From NCBI GenBank assembly GCA_902826685.1, contig CADEFT010000008.1, positions 1-64,000 of the forward strand: a DNA stretch of 64,000 nt, read 5' to 3'. The notes beneath the pieces are model-generated. The model worked only from the letters and a program-made list of their open reading frames with translations, was not told the origin of the DNA and searched no databases. The DNA comes from an uncultured Acidobacteriota bacterium (GTDB lineage: Bacteria > Acidobacteriota > Terriglobia > Bryobacterales > Bryobacteraceae). Made by a program: the position numbers and the translations under genes. Positions 45,483 through 54,577 of this stretch are shown one piece after another (the stretch's first letter is position 1; the number at the start of each line of letters is the position of its first letter).

Positions 45483-48400
45483 CTCACCCCGCCATTCGCG
45501 ACCTGCTGCACTCGCTCGGCCGGACGCCCGAGTTCACGGAACTGCTGCACTCGCTGCGGGTTCCTCAAACGGCGGCGGCCCTTTCGGGCCTTACGCGCAC
45601 GGCCAAGGCTATTTACACGGTGCTGCTTTGGGAGGCCACCGGGCGCCCGTTGGTGGTTGTGTGCGAGTCGAGCAAGCAGGCCGAAGCGCTTGAGGAATCG
45701 ATCGCCACGTTCTTCGAACTGCTGGCGGGCAAAAGCGCCGGCCACGGTACGCAATTGCTGCCCGCCTTCGATGCGCTTCCCGGGCAGAAGCTTTCCCCGC
45801 ACGATGAAATCGCCGAGCGCAGGGCGGTGGCGCTCTGGCGCCTGGCGACGCGCAAGGTTTCCATTACGGTGATGCCCGCGGCGGCGGCCATGTGGCGCTG
45901 TGAATCGCCGGATTTTTACCGCCAGCTTACTTTGAAGCTGCGCACCAGCGAGGAAATGCCGCTCGACGATCTGGTGGAGTATCTCGCTTCCATCGGATAT
46001 GAACGGCGGGAACCGGTAGAGATGGTGGGTGAATTTTCGCTGCGCGGCGGCATTCTGGATATTTTCCCGCCCGAAGCCTCGCAGCCGGTGCGCGTCGAGT
46101 TCTTCGGCGACACCATCGAATCGCTGCGCCGGTTCGATCCGGAGACGCAGCGCTCCGTGCTCAAAGTCCCGGAGACCGTGATTCTGCCCCTGACCGAGCT
46201 TCCGCGCAGCAAGGAGTTGACGGAGTTGCTGGGCGACCGCGCGCTTGAAGCCGGCTGGGAGTTTCATGCCGCCGAGGTGCGTCCCCGTGAGCACATGGTC
46301 ACGGCGCTGCTCGAGAATCCGCTGGTGGTGTTGGACGAGCCGGAGCAAATCCGCCAGGGCGCGGAACGCTTTTGGAAGCGGCTGGAGCAGCATTCGGGCG
46401 ATTCGCTTCCACCGGAGCGCAATTACTTCACGGTGGAGCAACTGGAGGCGGAACTCACCAAGCCGTCGCGGATGTTGCTGCGTGAGCTCGATCTGCCGGT
46501 GATTGAGCCCGAAGCGCGCCGCCTGCATATTCCCACACGCCCATCCATGGCCTTTCATGGCAACTATAAGGTCGCCATCGCCGAAGCCAGAACGCTGGTG
46601 GAGCAGGGCAACAAAGTGATCTTCTTCGTTGCCAGCAACGGAGAACTGGAGCGGCTGGCCGACGTACTGCGCGAATACACGGTGCCGTTTCAACTGGGGC
46701 TTCCGCCGGGCGAGGGCACGCCGGAGTATCTCGCCGAGCGAGCCTATATCGCCGGTCCCGGCGTCTCGACCTACATCGTCAGGGGCAACGTGCCGCGTGG
46801 CGTGATGCTGCCCCAGGAATCGATCGCCATCGTCGGCTCGGAGGATCTGTTCGACGCTTCCGACCTGGTGGCGCGTCCGGGAGCGCCGCAGAAATCGGCC
46901 GTCGCGGCGTTTAAGTTCGATATCGCCGATTTGAAGCCCGGCGATTTTGTTGTTCATACCGTGCATGGCGTCGGCAAATTCGTGGGCGTGCGGGAACTGG
47001 GCGCCGGCGAGCTGCGCGGCGACTTCATGCTGATCGAGTACGCCGGCGAATCGAAGCTGTATGTACCGCTGACCAGGCTTGATCTGGTGGACAAATACCG
47101 CGGCGCCGGCGACACGCATTCGCCCCCGCTGGACCGCATGGGCGGCGCCACCTGGGCCAAGACCAAGACTCGCGTCAAAGCGAAGATGCGCGACATGGCC
47201 GATGAGCTGCTGAAGCTTTATGCCGAGCGCAAGATGGCCGATGGGTTCGCGTTCTCGGGCGATTCCAACTGGCAGCGCGAGTTCGAAGACGCCTTCGAAT
47301 TCACCGAGACGCGCGATCAGCTTCAAGCCTCGGGGGAGATCAAGCGCGACATGGAATCGCCGCATCCCATGGACCGGCTGCTTTGCGGCGACGTAGGCTT
47401 CGGCAAGACGGAAGTGGCCATGCGCGCGGCGTTCAAGGCGCTGGGCGATGGGAAACAGGTGGCGATCCTCGCTCCCACCACCGTGCTCGCCTATCAACAT
47501 TTCGAAACGTTAAAGCGCCGCTTCGCCGCCTTCCCCGTGCGCATCGAACTGGCCTCGCGGTTCCGCAGTCCCAAGGAAGTCAAGGCGGTCATGGCCGACG
47601 TCGCCGACGGCAAGGTGGATCTGCTGGTGGGCACGCACCGCATCCTTTCAAAAGACGTGGAGTTTCGCGATCTCGGCCTGCTGGTCATCGACGAGGAACA
47701 GCGCTTCGGGGTGCGTCACAAAGAGCGGCTGAAGCAGATGCGCATGAACGTGGATGTGCTCACCATGTCCGCCACGCCGATTCCACGCACCCTGCACATG
47801 TCGCTGGTGGGACTGCGCGATATGTCGGTGATTGAAACGCCGCCCAAGGACCGCCTGTCGATTCACACCGTGGTCGCCCACTTCAATTCCGACCTGATTC
47901 GCACCGCCATCGATCAGGAAGTACATCGCGGCGGGCAGGTTTACTTCATCCACAACCGCGTGGACACCATCTATTCCCGGGCCGCGTTTCTGAAGGAACT
48001 GATTCCCGGCCTGAAGATCGGCGTGGGCCACGGCCAGATGGCCGAAGACGAGTTGGAGAAGGCGCTGATGGGCTTCATGCAGCATGAATTCGACGTCTTC
48101 GTCTGCACCACCATCGCCGAGAACGGGCTCGATATTCCGCTGGCCAACACCATCCTCATCGAGAACGCCGAACGTTACGGCTTGAGCGAGTTGTACCAGC
48201 TTCGCGGGCGCGTGGGCCGGTCGAACCGGCGCGCCTACGCCTACCTGCTGATTCCTTCCGACAAGACGCTGAGCGAGATCGCGCGTAAACGCCTGGCCGC
48301 GCTGCGCGAGTTCTCCGACCTCGGCGCCGGGTTCAAGATCGCCGCGCTCGATCTGGAGCTGCGCGGCGCGGGCAACCTGCTTGGCGGCGAGCAGCATGGC

Positions 48401-48952
48401 CATATCGAAGCTGTTGGCTACGACACCTACGTCCGGCTGCTCGATGAAACCGTGCGCGAACTGAAGGGAGAAAAGGTGCCCATCGAGATCAAGTCCAATA
48501 TCTCGCTGGGGCTCGATATCCGCATCCCGCCGGACTATATCGCCGATGAGCACCAGCGTCTGCGCACCTATAAGAGGATCGCCGACTGCGGCACGCGGGA
48601 ACGGGCCGGCGAGATTCTGGCCGAACTCACCGATCGTTACGGGCCCGCGCCGCCCGCCCTTTCTAACCTCGTAGCCTTCTCCATGTTGAAGACCTTGGCG
48701 GAAACGCTGGGAGTCGAAACCGTCGAGCGCCGCCACGGCATGTTGAACCTCAAGTTCCATGCCGAAGCCGTCATTCAGCCGGAACGGCTGATGGAGCTGG
48801 TGGCGGGCACTCCGGGAGCGCAGTTCACCCCGGCCGGTATCCTCAGGCTGCCGGTTCCCGCGGGCGAAGAGGCGAGCGTGCTGATCGATTTTCTCGAAGA
48901 TGTACTGGGCCGGCTTGGCAGTGGCCCTGAAGTTGCTTCTTTGCAGCGTTGA
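45479..48952 (+). CDS. mfd: Transcription-repair coupling factor
   Basis: Mfd removes stalled RNA polymerase from lesions and recruits UvrA. The 1157-residue protein has the UvrB-homology N-terminus (ELLAGKSAGHGTQLLPAFD, MVGEFSLRGGILDIFPPEA), the CarD-like RNA-polymerase-interacting domain (DFVVHTVHGVGKFVGV) and the SF2 motor: GDVGFGKTEVAMRAAFKAL, LVIDEEQRFGVRHKERLK, TMSATPIPRTLHMSLVG and YQLRGRVGRSNRRAYAYLL, then a C-terminal TRCF domain (ERAGEILAELTDRYGPAPPA). The GTG start overlaps the rfaE2 stop, so the two are coupled. Confidence 0.96.
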   Translation: MTHPAIRDLLHSLGRTPEFTELLHSLRVPQTAAALSGLTRTAKAIYTVLLWEATGRPLVVVCESSKQAEALEESIATFFELLAGKSAGHGTQLLPAFDALPGQKLSPHDEIAERRAVALWRLATRKVSITVMPAAAAMWRCESPDFYRQLTLKLRTSEEMPLDDLVEYLASIGYERREPVEMVGEFSLRGGILDIFPPEASQPVRVEFFGDTIESLRRFDPETQRSVLKVPETVILPLTELPRSKELTELLGDRALEAGWEFHAAEVRPREHMVTALLENPLVVLDEPEQIRQGAERFWKRLEQHSGDSLPPERNYFTVEQLEAELTKPSRMLLRELDLPVIEPEARRLHIPTRPSMAFHGNYKVAIAEARTLVEQGNKVIFFVASNGELERLADVLREYTVPFQLGLPPGEGTPEYLAERAYIAGPGVSTYIVRGNVPRGVMLPQESIAIVGSEDLFDASDLVARPGAPQKSAVAAFKFDIADLKPGDFVVHTVHGVGKFVGVRELGAGELRGDFMLIEYAGESKLYVPLTRLDLVDKYRGAGDTHSPPLDRMGGATWAKTKTRVKAKMRDMADELLKLYAERKMADGFAFSGDSNWQREFEDAFEFTETRDQLQASGEIKRDMESPHPMDRLLCGDVGFGKTEVAMRAAFKALGDGKQVAILAPTTVLAYQHFETLKRRFAAFPVRIELASRFRSPKEVKAVMADVADGKVDLLVGTHRILSKDVEFRDLGLLVIDEEQRFGVRHKERLKQMRMNVDVLTMSATPIPRTLHMSLVGLRDMSVIETPPKDRLSIHTVVAHFNSDLIRTAIDQEVHRGGQVYFIHNRVDTIYSRAAFLKELIPGLKIGVGHGQMAEDELEKALMGFMQHEFDVFVCTTIAENGLDIPLANTILIENAERYGLSELYQLRGRVGRSNRRAYAYLLIPSDKTLSEIARKRLAALREFSDLGAGFKIAALDLELRGAGNLLGGEQHGHIEAVGYDTYVRLLDETVRELKGEKVPIEIKSNISLGLDIRIPPDYIADEHQRLRTYKRIADCGTRERAGEILAELTDRYGPAPPALSNLVAFSMLKTLAETLGVETVERRHGMLNLKFHAEAVIQPERLMELVAGTPGAQFTPAGILRLPVPAGEEASVLIDFLEDVLGRLGSGPEVASLQR

Positions 48953-49031
48953 TGCCGCAAGTCCGTGACAATCGGACCCAGGCGGTGTTGCGCCGTTTCA
49001 CAGGCGTGAAATAATGATGGGAGTTCCTCTT

Positions 49032-50183
49032 ATGCTTCGCAGCTCAATATTCGTCGTCGCCGCATGCGGCTGGATGCTTCGGGCAGCCGATCCGCTGCTG
49101 GTGGAAGAGATCATCGCCAAAGTGAACGGTGACATCATCACCAAAACCGAGATCGACCGCGGACGCCGCCAGATCGAAGCCGACCTGCGCCAGCAGAAGC
49201 TGAGCGGCGGGCAGTTCGATCAGGCGTTCAAAGACCGGGAAGGCAACGTGTTGCGGGACCGCATCGACGAGCTGCTGCTGGTGCAGAAAGGCAAAGAGCT
49301 CAACATCACCGTCGAGTCCGACGTCACCAAGCAACTGGCCGAAATCCAGAAACAGGTGAAGATCGCCGATCCCGACAAGTTCCAGCAGTTCGTGCGCGAG
49401 CAGATCGGCATGCCCTATGAGGATTACAAGAACGAGATGCGTAACGGCCTGATGCGCGAGCGTGTGATCCGCCAGGAAGTTGGCGGCCAGATCAACGTGC
49501 CCCGCGGAGAGATCACCAAATACTACGAAGAGCACAAGGCGGAGTTCCTGCGCGAGGAGCGCATCTTCCTCGCCGAGATTTTCGTATCCACGCAAGGCAA
49601 GGACGAGGCGGGCGTCGCGGCGGCCGAAAAGAAAGCCAAGGATCTCGCCAATCGGGCGCGGCGCGGGGAAAAATTCGACGAACTGGCTCGCGACAACTCC
49701 GAATCGCCTACCGCGCAGAACGGCGGCGATCTCGGCGGTTGGAAACGCGGCGAACTCAGCAAGGAAGTGGAAACGATGGTATTCGACCAGGAGCGGAACT
49801 TCGTTACCGATCCCGTCAAGCGCCCCGAAGGCTTCCTCATTCTGAAGGTCGTGCAGAAGCACCAGAGCGGGCAGGCCAGTTTCGAAGAGGTGGAAGGCGA
49901 GATTCAGAACCGCCTGTTCATGCCCCGCTTTCAGCCGAAAATCCGCGAGTTTCTCACCGGGCTTCGCCAGTCCGCCTTCCTTGAAATCAAGCCGGGCTGG
50001 AACGATGCCGGCGCGGCGGACGGCAAGGACACGACCTGGAAAGATCCGGCCCAGTTGAAGCCGGAAACGGTGACCAAGGAAGAAGTCGCCTCGCGGCCGC
50101 GCCGCAAGCGCCTGCTTTGGATGGTGCCGGTGCCTGGCACCAAATCCGCGCCCGTTTCCACCTCCCAAACAGTCAAGAAATGA
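49032..50183 (+). CDS. SurA-like parvulin-type peptidylprolyl isomerase
   Basis: The ATG at 49032 is preferred because GGGAG lies eight bases before it; ATG 49014 would add six residues. The 383-residue exported protein starts with a signal peptide (SSIFVVAACGWMLRAAD), has a SurA_N-like helical domain (VNGDIITKTEIDRGRRQIE, RDRIDELLLVQKGKELNI), and a parvulin domain at about residues 170-280 (ERIFLAEIFVSTQG, FDELARDNSESPTAQNGGDL, PEGFLILKVVQKHQ). It should act as a periplasmic chaperone/PPIase in outer-membrane protein assembly. A basic Lys/Arg C-terminal tail is unusual. It is coupled (ATGA) to the next gene. Confidence 0.88.
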   Translation: MLRSSIFVVAACGWMLRAADPLLVEEIIAKVNGDIITKTEIDRGRRQIEADLRQQKLSGGQFDQAFKDREGNVLRDRIDELLLVQKGKELNITVESDVTKQLAEIQKQVKIADPDKFQQFVREQIGMPYEDYKNEMRNGLMRERVIRQEVGGQINVPRGEITKYYEEHKAEFLREERIFLAEIFVSTQGKDEAGVAAAEKKAKDLANRARRGEKFDELARDNSESPTAQNGGDLGGWKRGELSKEVETMVFDQERNFVTDPVKRPEGFLILKVVQKHQSGQASFEEVEGEIQNRLFMPRFQPKIREFLTGLRQSAFLEIKPGWNDAGAADGKDTTWKDPAQLKPETVTKEEVASRPRRKRLLWMVPVPGTKSAPVSTSQTVKK

Positions 50184-51310
50184 AATCTCCCTATGTCGCG
50201 GATTTGCAACCGAACCAGGTTGTCACGGGCATTTTTCTTGTCCAGAACAAAGACATCCGCCAGAAGAAGACCGGAGAGCCGTATCTCTCGCTGATTCTGA
50301 GCGATCGCACCGGCGAGCTGGACGCCAAGATGTGGGACAACGCCGAAGAAGTCATGGAGACTTTCGGCCGCGACGATTTTGTCCGCACCCGCGGCCTGGT
50401 GCAGCTTCACCAGAACCGCGTGCAGTTCGCCATCCAGAAACTGCAGAAGGTCGACGAGAAGACGGTCGAGTTTTCCGATTTCTTTCCGGCTTCCAAACGC
50501 GATCCGGAGGACATGTTCGTCGAACTGCGCCAGACCGTCGAGGCTTTTTCCAACGCCGATCTGAAAGCGCTCGGCCGCGCGTTCCTTGACGATGCCGCCA
50601 TCGTCAAGCTGTTGAAAGCCGCCCCGGCCGCCAAGTCGATGCATCACGCCTATCTCGGCGGGCTGCTGGAACACATGCTTTCGATGTGCGCGCTGGCCAA
50701 GTTCGCCGCTCCTCATTACGATGTAGACCTCGATCTGCTGCTGACGGGCGTTCTCCTGCACGACATCGGAAAAATTCACGAGCTGTCTTACGATCGTGGA
50801 TTCAGCTACACCGTTCCCGGCCATCTGCTGGGCCACATGTTCATCGGGCTGCGCATGCTCGATGAGAAACTGGCGGCGCTGCCAGGCTTCCCGCCGAAGC
50901 TGCGCACGCTGCTCGAACACATGATTCTGAGCCACCACGGAGAGCTCGAATTCGGCTCGCCCAAACAGCCTTTGTTTCCCGAAGCGTTGCTGCTACACTT
51001 CATCGACAACATGGACTCGAAGATGGCGGCAATGCGGTACGCGCAAGAAAAAGACCGCTCCGTGGACGGGCTGTTCACCGGCTTCAGCCCGGCGCTCGAC
51101 CGCCAGGTGTTTCGCAAGGATCGCTATCTGCAGCAGGCCGCCGCCCCGCCGGCCGCCGAACCGGCCGCGGACACCGCGCCGGTTCAAACGCAGCCCAGGC
51201 CATCCAATTATCAGCAGCCTCGTTCCTCCCGCCCCGCAGCCGCGCCGTCGCCCTTTGCCCAGCAGTTGCAGAAGGCGCTTACGCCCGAGCCGGCCAAGGA
51301 TCTGGGCTAA
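50180..51310 (+). CDS. YhaM-like 3'-5' exonuclease (OB-fold plus HD domain)
   Basis: The ATG at 50180 overlaps the previous stop and yields 376 residues. Residues 10-90 form an OB-fold tRNA-anticodon-type nucleic-acid binding domain (VVTGIFLVQNKDIRQKKTG, YLSLILSDRTGELDAKMWD). Residues 150-290 form an HD domain (MHHAYLGGLLEHMLSMC, LLTGVLLHDIGKIHELSYD) with the metal-binding His and HD residues, and GHMFIGLRMLDEK with ILSHHGELEFGSP. This is the architecture of YhaM exoribonucleases (CMP-binding factor family). The Pro/Ala/Gln-rich C-terminal tail is likely disordered. Confidence 0.88.
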   Translation: MKSPYVADLQPNQVVTGIFLVQNKDIRQKKTGEPYLSLILSDRTGELDAKMWDNAEEVMETFGRDDFVRTRGLVQLHQNRVQFAIQKLQKVDEKTVEFSDFFPASKRDPEDMFVELRQTVEAFSNADLKALGRAFLDDAAIVKLLKAAPAAKSMHHAYLGGLLEHMLSMCALAKFAAPHYDVDLDLLLTGVLLHDIGKIHELSYDRGFSYTVPGHLLGHMFIGLRMLDEKLAALPGFPPKLRTLLEHMILSHHGELEFGSPKQPLFPEALLLHFIDNMDSKMAAMRYAQEKDRSVDGLFTGFSPALDRQVFRKDRYLQQAAAPPAAEPAADTAPVQTQPRPSNYQQPRSSRPAAAPSPFAQQLQKALTPEPAKDLG

Positions 51311-51323
51311 GAGGGCGACATCG

Positions 51324-51722
51324 ATGCGCCAGGCCCGCCCGCCCAAGGATGTTCCTCCGCCTTTAGAGCTGGAGTGTCTCAAGGCGCTGTGGAGCCTCGG
51401 CGAGGGCAACGTGCGTTCGGTCAAGGATCACCTGGAAGCCCGCAAGCCGCTGGCCTATACGACGGTGATGACGCTGCTCGATCGACTGACACGGAAAGGT
51501 GTCGTCGACCGGCGCAAACAAGGCCGCTTCTTCATCTACGTTCCCAAGATCGATCGCGAGACCATGCGCCAGCGCGCCGTCGCCGACCTTGCCGACGCGT
51601 TGTTTGACGGTTCGGCGAAACTGATGGGCGACTACCTGCGCAACGGAAAAGCGGCGGCGGCCTCCGCCGGCGGCGGAGACGCCAGTGGCGGCGAAGGCTC
51701 CCTCGACGCCTCGCTACTGTAG
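51324..51722 (+). CDS. BlaI/MecI/CopY-family transcriptional repressor
   Basis: The 132-residue protein has a winged helix at residues 10-85: LELECLKALWSLGEGNVRSV, AYTTVMTLLDRLTRKGVVDR, RRKQGRFFIYVP. These repressors bind as dimers to TACA-type operators and are commonly inactivated by a BlaR1-like protease encoded next door. No BlaR/MecR gene is seen in the window. The C-terminus is Gly/Ala/Ser-rich. It starts 13 bases after the YhaM-like gene and may be part of that operon. Confidence 0.85.
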   Translation: MRQARPPKDVPPPLELECLKALWSLGEGNVRSVKDHLEARKPLAYTTVMTLLDRLTRKGVVDRRKQGRFFIYVPKIDRETMRQRAVADLADALFDGSAKLMGDYLRNGKAAAASAGGGDASGGEGSLDASLL

Positions 51723-51779
51723 CCGCTCTAAGGCATTCCCCTTATTGCCACCGGTGCCGGCCCTCCGTAGGCTGGAAAT

Positions 51780-52706
51780 ATGATGGCCTCGTGCGTGTTC
51801 CTCCTCCTGCTTCCGCTCACCGGGCAGCAATCGACCACAACGTATACCCGGGACGTGAACGGGCGAAACGTTCCGCTCGCGGAGCAGTCGAGCACCAAGG
51901 AGAACGGCCAGTCGGTGACCACCGAATACACGACGTCGGTAAATGGGCGCAAGGTGCCTCTGGAATCGACCGAGGAGCGTGTCCTGCGCGAGGACTCAAC
52001 CGGCCGCACGGTGGAGCGCGTCATCAAACGTTACGACCCCAATGGGAACCCGGGCCCCGTGGAGCGCCAGAAAATCGAGGTGCGGCTCAATCCCGACGGC
52101 TCCTCCACGTCGGTCACCAGCGTCTACCGCGGCGACCTGAACGGACGGATGGAACTGGCCGAACGGGTCACCGCCGAGGGCACCAAGTCCGGCAATACGG
52201 TCACAACCAACACCCAGGTGGAACGGCCCGCGCTGAACGGATCGGTTGAAATCGCCGAGCGGCAGGTGAGGCGGGTGACCAGCGGTGAGAACTCGAGCCA
52301 ATCGGAGGCGACCACTTACCGCAAGGATCCCACCGGCGCCTTCGTCGAGTCTCTGCGCGTGGTCACCGATTCCAGCCAGCAGAACGGACAGACCGTCGAG
52401 AACCGGGCGCAGTATGAGCGCCTGCAGGGCGAACGGCTCCAGCTTCAATCGCAAACCGTGACACGAGCCCGCAAGAACTCCGACGGCACCGAAGTCCGGG
52501 AAGTGGACATCTTCCGCCATGTGCCCGGCCGGGCCGAATCCACCGCCACCCCACGTCTGACCGAACGCCAGATCGTCGAACAGCGCCGCGAAGACGGCCG
52601 CGTGGTGGAGCGCAAGACCGCGCAGCGCCCCACCATCAACGACCCCGATCGTCTGGGCGCCGCCGAGCTGATCGGCGAGCGTGTGTGCACCGGCAAGTGC
52701 ATCTGA
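51780..52706 (+). CDS. Secreted repeat protein of unknown function (VNGR repeats)
   Basis: The 308-residue protein begins with a short leader (MASCVFLLLLPLTGQQ). The rest is polar, Cys-poor and made of degenerate repeats around the motif (V/L)NGRxxxLAE: YTRDVNGRNVPLAEQSST, YTTSVNGRKVPLESTEER, YRGDLNGRMELAERVTAE, ERPALNGSVEIAERQVRR. A second repeat with ERxxxxxDxxG is interspersed. The pattern suggests beta strands with regular turns, a fibrous or adhesive surface protein. It ends with CTGKCI. I recognise no named family. It converges on the NVIWGT protease gene with a seven-base gap; a ribosome binding site is weak. Confidence 0.6.
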   Translation: MMASCVFLLLLPLTGQQSTTTYTRDVNGRNVPLAEQSSTKENGQSVTTEYTTSVNGRKVPLESTEERVLREDSTGRTVERVIKRYDPNGNPGPVERQKIEVRLNPDGSSTSVTSVYRGDLNGRMELAERVTAEGTKSGNTVTTNTQVERPALNGSVEIAERQVRRVTSGENSSQSEATTYRKDPTGAFVESLRVVTDSSQQNGQTVENRAQYERLQGERLQLQSQTVTRARKNSDGTEVREVDIFRHVPGRAESTATPRLTERQIVEQRREDGRVVERKTAQRPTINDPDRLGAAELIGERVCTGKCI

Positions 52707-52712
52707 AGATCC

Positions 52713-54443
52713 TTACCGGTCGCCATTGATCGTCACCGAAAGAGCTTCGGCGGTGTTGGACCCGCTGGTGAACGGCGAACTGGTGCCCCAAATCACGTTG
52801 AACCCGCCGGTGGTGCTGGTGCCCCAGATCACGTTGGTTCCCCAGATCACGTTGGTCCCCCAGATGACGTTGGTTCCCCAAATCACGTTGGTGGCGAAGT
52901 TTCCGGTGGTGCCCCAGATCACGTTGGTTCCCGTCGCCGCGAAGTTCATCGTCACGGTTTTCGCCGTCGCGTTATAGACGGCTTTCGGCGAAGCGGCAGA
53001 GCCGCTCGGTTTATCGGTGGCGAAGAAGGAAGCGTTGATGTCGAGAATTCCGGCGCCCATCGTGAACGCGTCGTGAGTGATGCTGTAGGTCTTGGCCGTC
53101 GACGCCTCGTACACCGAAACCGTCTTGGCGAAATCGCGCCGGGCGTATTTCATCAGCCGCGCCTTCACCTGATCCGGAGTCAGGGTCCGGTCTTTGTCGA
53201 TCAAAAGAACGGCCGCGCCGGAAACGATTGGCGTCGCCATGCTGGTTCCGCTCAGTTGGTAATAGTAGGGCGACGCGCCGCTCGACCAGGGCCAGTACAG
53301 GGAAACCTGCGGCCTGTTGGCCGGATAGAGCTGCGGCAGCCTGGAACCGGACGACTGCAGAGAGATGATTGCGTTGCCTGGGGCCACGATGTCGGGCTTG
53401 ACGATCTGGTCGATCGGCGTCGGTCCCTTCGAGCTGTAGGTGGCGGCGCGATCGTCGGCGTCGTACCAGTTGTTCAAGGTGTTGATGGCGCCAACCGTGA
53501 TCACCAGCGGGTGATTGCCGGGCGACATGATGGTGCCGTAGCCCGCGGTGCCGTAAGTATTGTTGCGTCCTTCGTTGCCGGCCGCCACAACTACCACGAT
53601 GCCCGCTTTCCAGGCCCGTTCCACCGCAAGGCACAGCGGATCCACCTTGTAGGATTCCCGCACCGGCCGGCCGAGGGAAAGATTCATGACGCGGATGTTG
53701 TAGGTCGATTTCAACTGAATGGCGCGATCGATGGCGGCGATCACGGCGCTGTCGGCGCCCTTGCCATTGGCGTCCAGTACCTTCAGGCTGACGATGTTGA
53801 CGCCGGACGCAACGCCAAAGTAGCTTTGCGCGGCCTTGCAGTCGCCGGTCGAGGTCAGCCCGCCCTGAATGCAGGAAATGTTGCCTTCGGCGCCCAGGAT
53901 CCCCGCCACGTGCGTGCCATGTCCGTAGGCGTCGTTGAGGTCGGAGTCGATGAAGCTCTGGCGGTAGACGACGCGCGATTCGTTGGGCTTGCTCCACCAG
54001 CCCAGATCCTGATGGTTGCCCTGTACGCCACTGTCGATCACGGCCACGCCGATCGGTGAGTTATTGGTGCATCCCCGGCATCCGCTATTGGCCTGATACC
54101 AGCCCTCCACCTGCCACAGCCGCACGGCGCCTTCCGCTTCCGATAGTGTGGTGCCCAAGACCTGCCGGTCCGGCACCACGGCAAGCACTTCGTTGTCGGC
54201 TTCGAGATCGTCCAGTGCTTCGGGCGTGGCGTCGTATACGACGCTATCCATGTTCTGGAACCGCCGCAGGAGCTTACCGTTCTTGCCGGTAACGCGCTTC
54301 TCGTGGCGCTGCTCCGGCTTGCTGGCATACACCACAATGACCGGGGTCGATTTGCCTCGCTCCGGACGCTTCACGTCGTCCGATTTCCCGGCCTCCAGCG
54401 ATTGCGAGGCAACCATCGCGGCGAGTATGTACACGGCCTTCAT
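52713..54443 (-). CDS. S8 family subtilisin-like protease with C-terminal NVIWGT repeats
   Basis: The 576-residue secreted protease has a signal peptide, an inhibitor_I9-like propeptide (about 30-100, VYASKPEQRHEKRV) and an S8 catalytic domain with Asp137 (VAVIDSGVQG), His175 (HGTHVAG), oxyanion Asn290 (VAAGNEG) and Ser401 (LSGTSMATP). The C-terminus (507-554) carries six copies of NVIWGT, four of them in immediate tandem, and then a short Ser/Thr tail. NVIWGT tails occur in S8 proteases of several acidobacteria and actinobacteria; their role is not established. A CRGC motif at 122-125 may be a disulfide pair. The gene is divergent from glpF. Confidence 0.9.
   Translation of the reverse strand: MKAVYILAAMVASQSLEAGKSDDVKRPERGKSTPVIVVYASKPEQRHEKRVTGKNGKLLRRFQNMDSVVYDATPEALDDLEADNEVLAVVPDRQVLGTTLSEAEGAVRLWQVEGWYQANSGCRGCTNNSPIGVAVIDSGVQGNHQDLGWWSKPNESRVVYRQSFIDSDLNDAYGHGTHVAGILGAEGNISCIQGGLTSTGDCKAAQSYFGVASGVNIVSLKVLDANGKGADSAVIAAIDRAIQLKSTYNIRVMNLSLGRPVRESYKVDPLCLAVERAWKAGIVVVVAAGNEGRNNTYGTAGYGTIMSPGNHPLVITVGAINTLNNWYDADDRAATYSSKGPTPIDQIVKPDIVAPGNAIISLQSSGSRLPQLYPANRPQVSLYWPWSSGASPYYYQLSGTSMATPIVSGAAVLLIDKDRTLTPDQVKARLMKYARRDFAKTVSVYEASTAKTYSITHDAFTMGAGILDINASFFATDKPSGSAASPKAVYNATAKTVTMNFAATGTNVIWGTTGNFATNVIWGTNVIWGTNVIWGTNVIWGTSTTGGFNVIWGTSSPFTSGSNTAEALSVTINGDR
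52782..52925 (-). repeat. 18-base tandem repeat encoding NVIWGT
   Basis: Six units similar to ACCAACGTGATCTGGGGA (minus strand) lie here: the second to fifth are contiguous (52818-52889), the first and sixth are separated by six-codon spacers. Base differences are mainly at third positions, consistent with a repeat maintained at the protein level. Confidence 0.9.
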
Positions 54444-54522
54444 GCCCTTTGTCTCTGCAGCCGCCGTTCCAGTCGGGATCTCCTTTTTTTCAATACCTTA
54501 CGGAGGTACTGCCGGGGATTAC

Positions 54523-54568
54523 GGACATTCTGTCCGGACATCGTGTCCACCGCCGGACATGCTAGAAT
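54523..54568 (+). promoter_or_regulatory. Tandem palindromic operator and -10-like box before glpF
   Basis: Two adjoining 13-base palindromes, GGACATTCTGTCC (54523-54535) and GGACATCGTGTCC (54536-54548), share GGACA-N3-TGTCC. A third half site GGACA is at 54554. TAGAAT at 54563-54568 resembles a -10 box. The glpF ATG begins ten bases later, so transcription would be nearly leaderless. The binding factor is unknown. Confidence 0.6.
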
Positions 54569-54577
54569 TGCCTGACC

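Noticed and set aside
52782..52925. CRISPR array or non-coding satellite
   Set aside because: The repeats are 18 bases, in frame, contiguous, and encode NVIWGT inside a protease; there are no unique spacers or cas genes.
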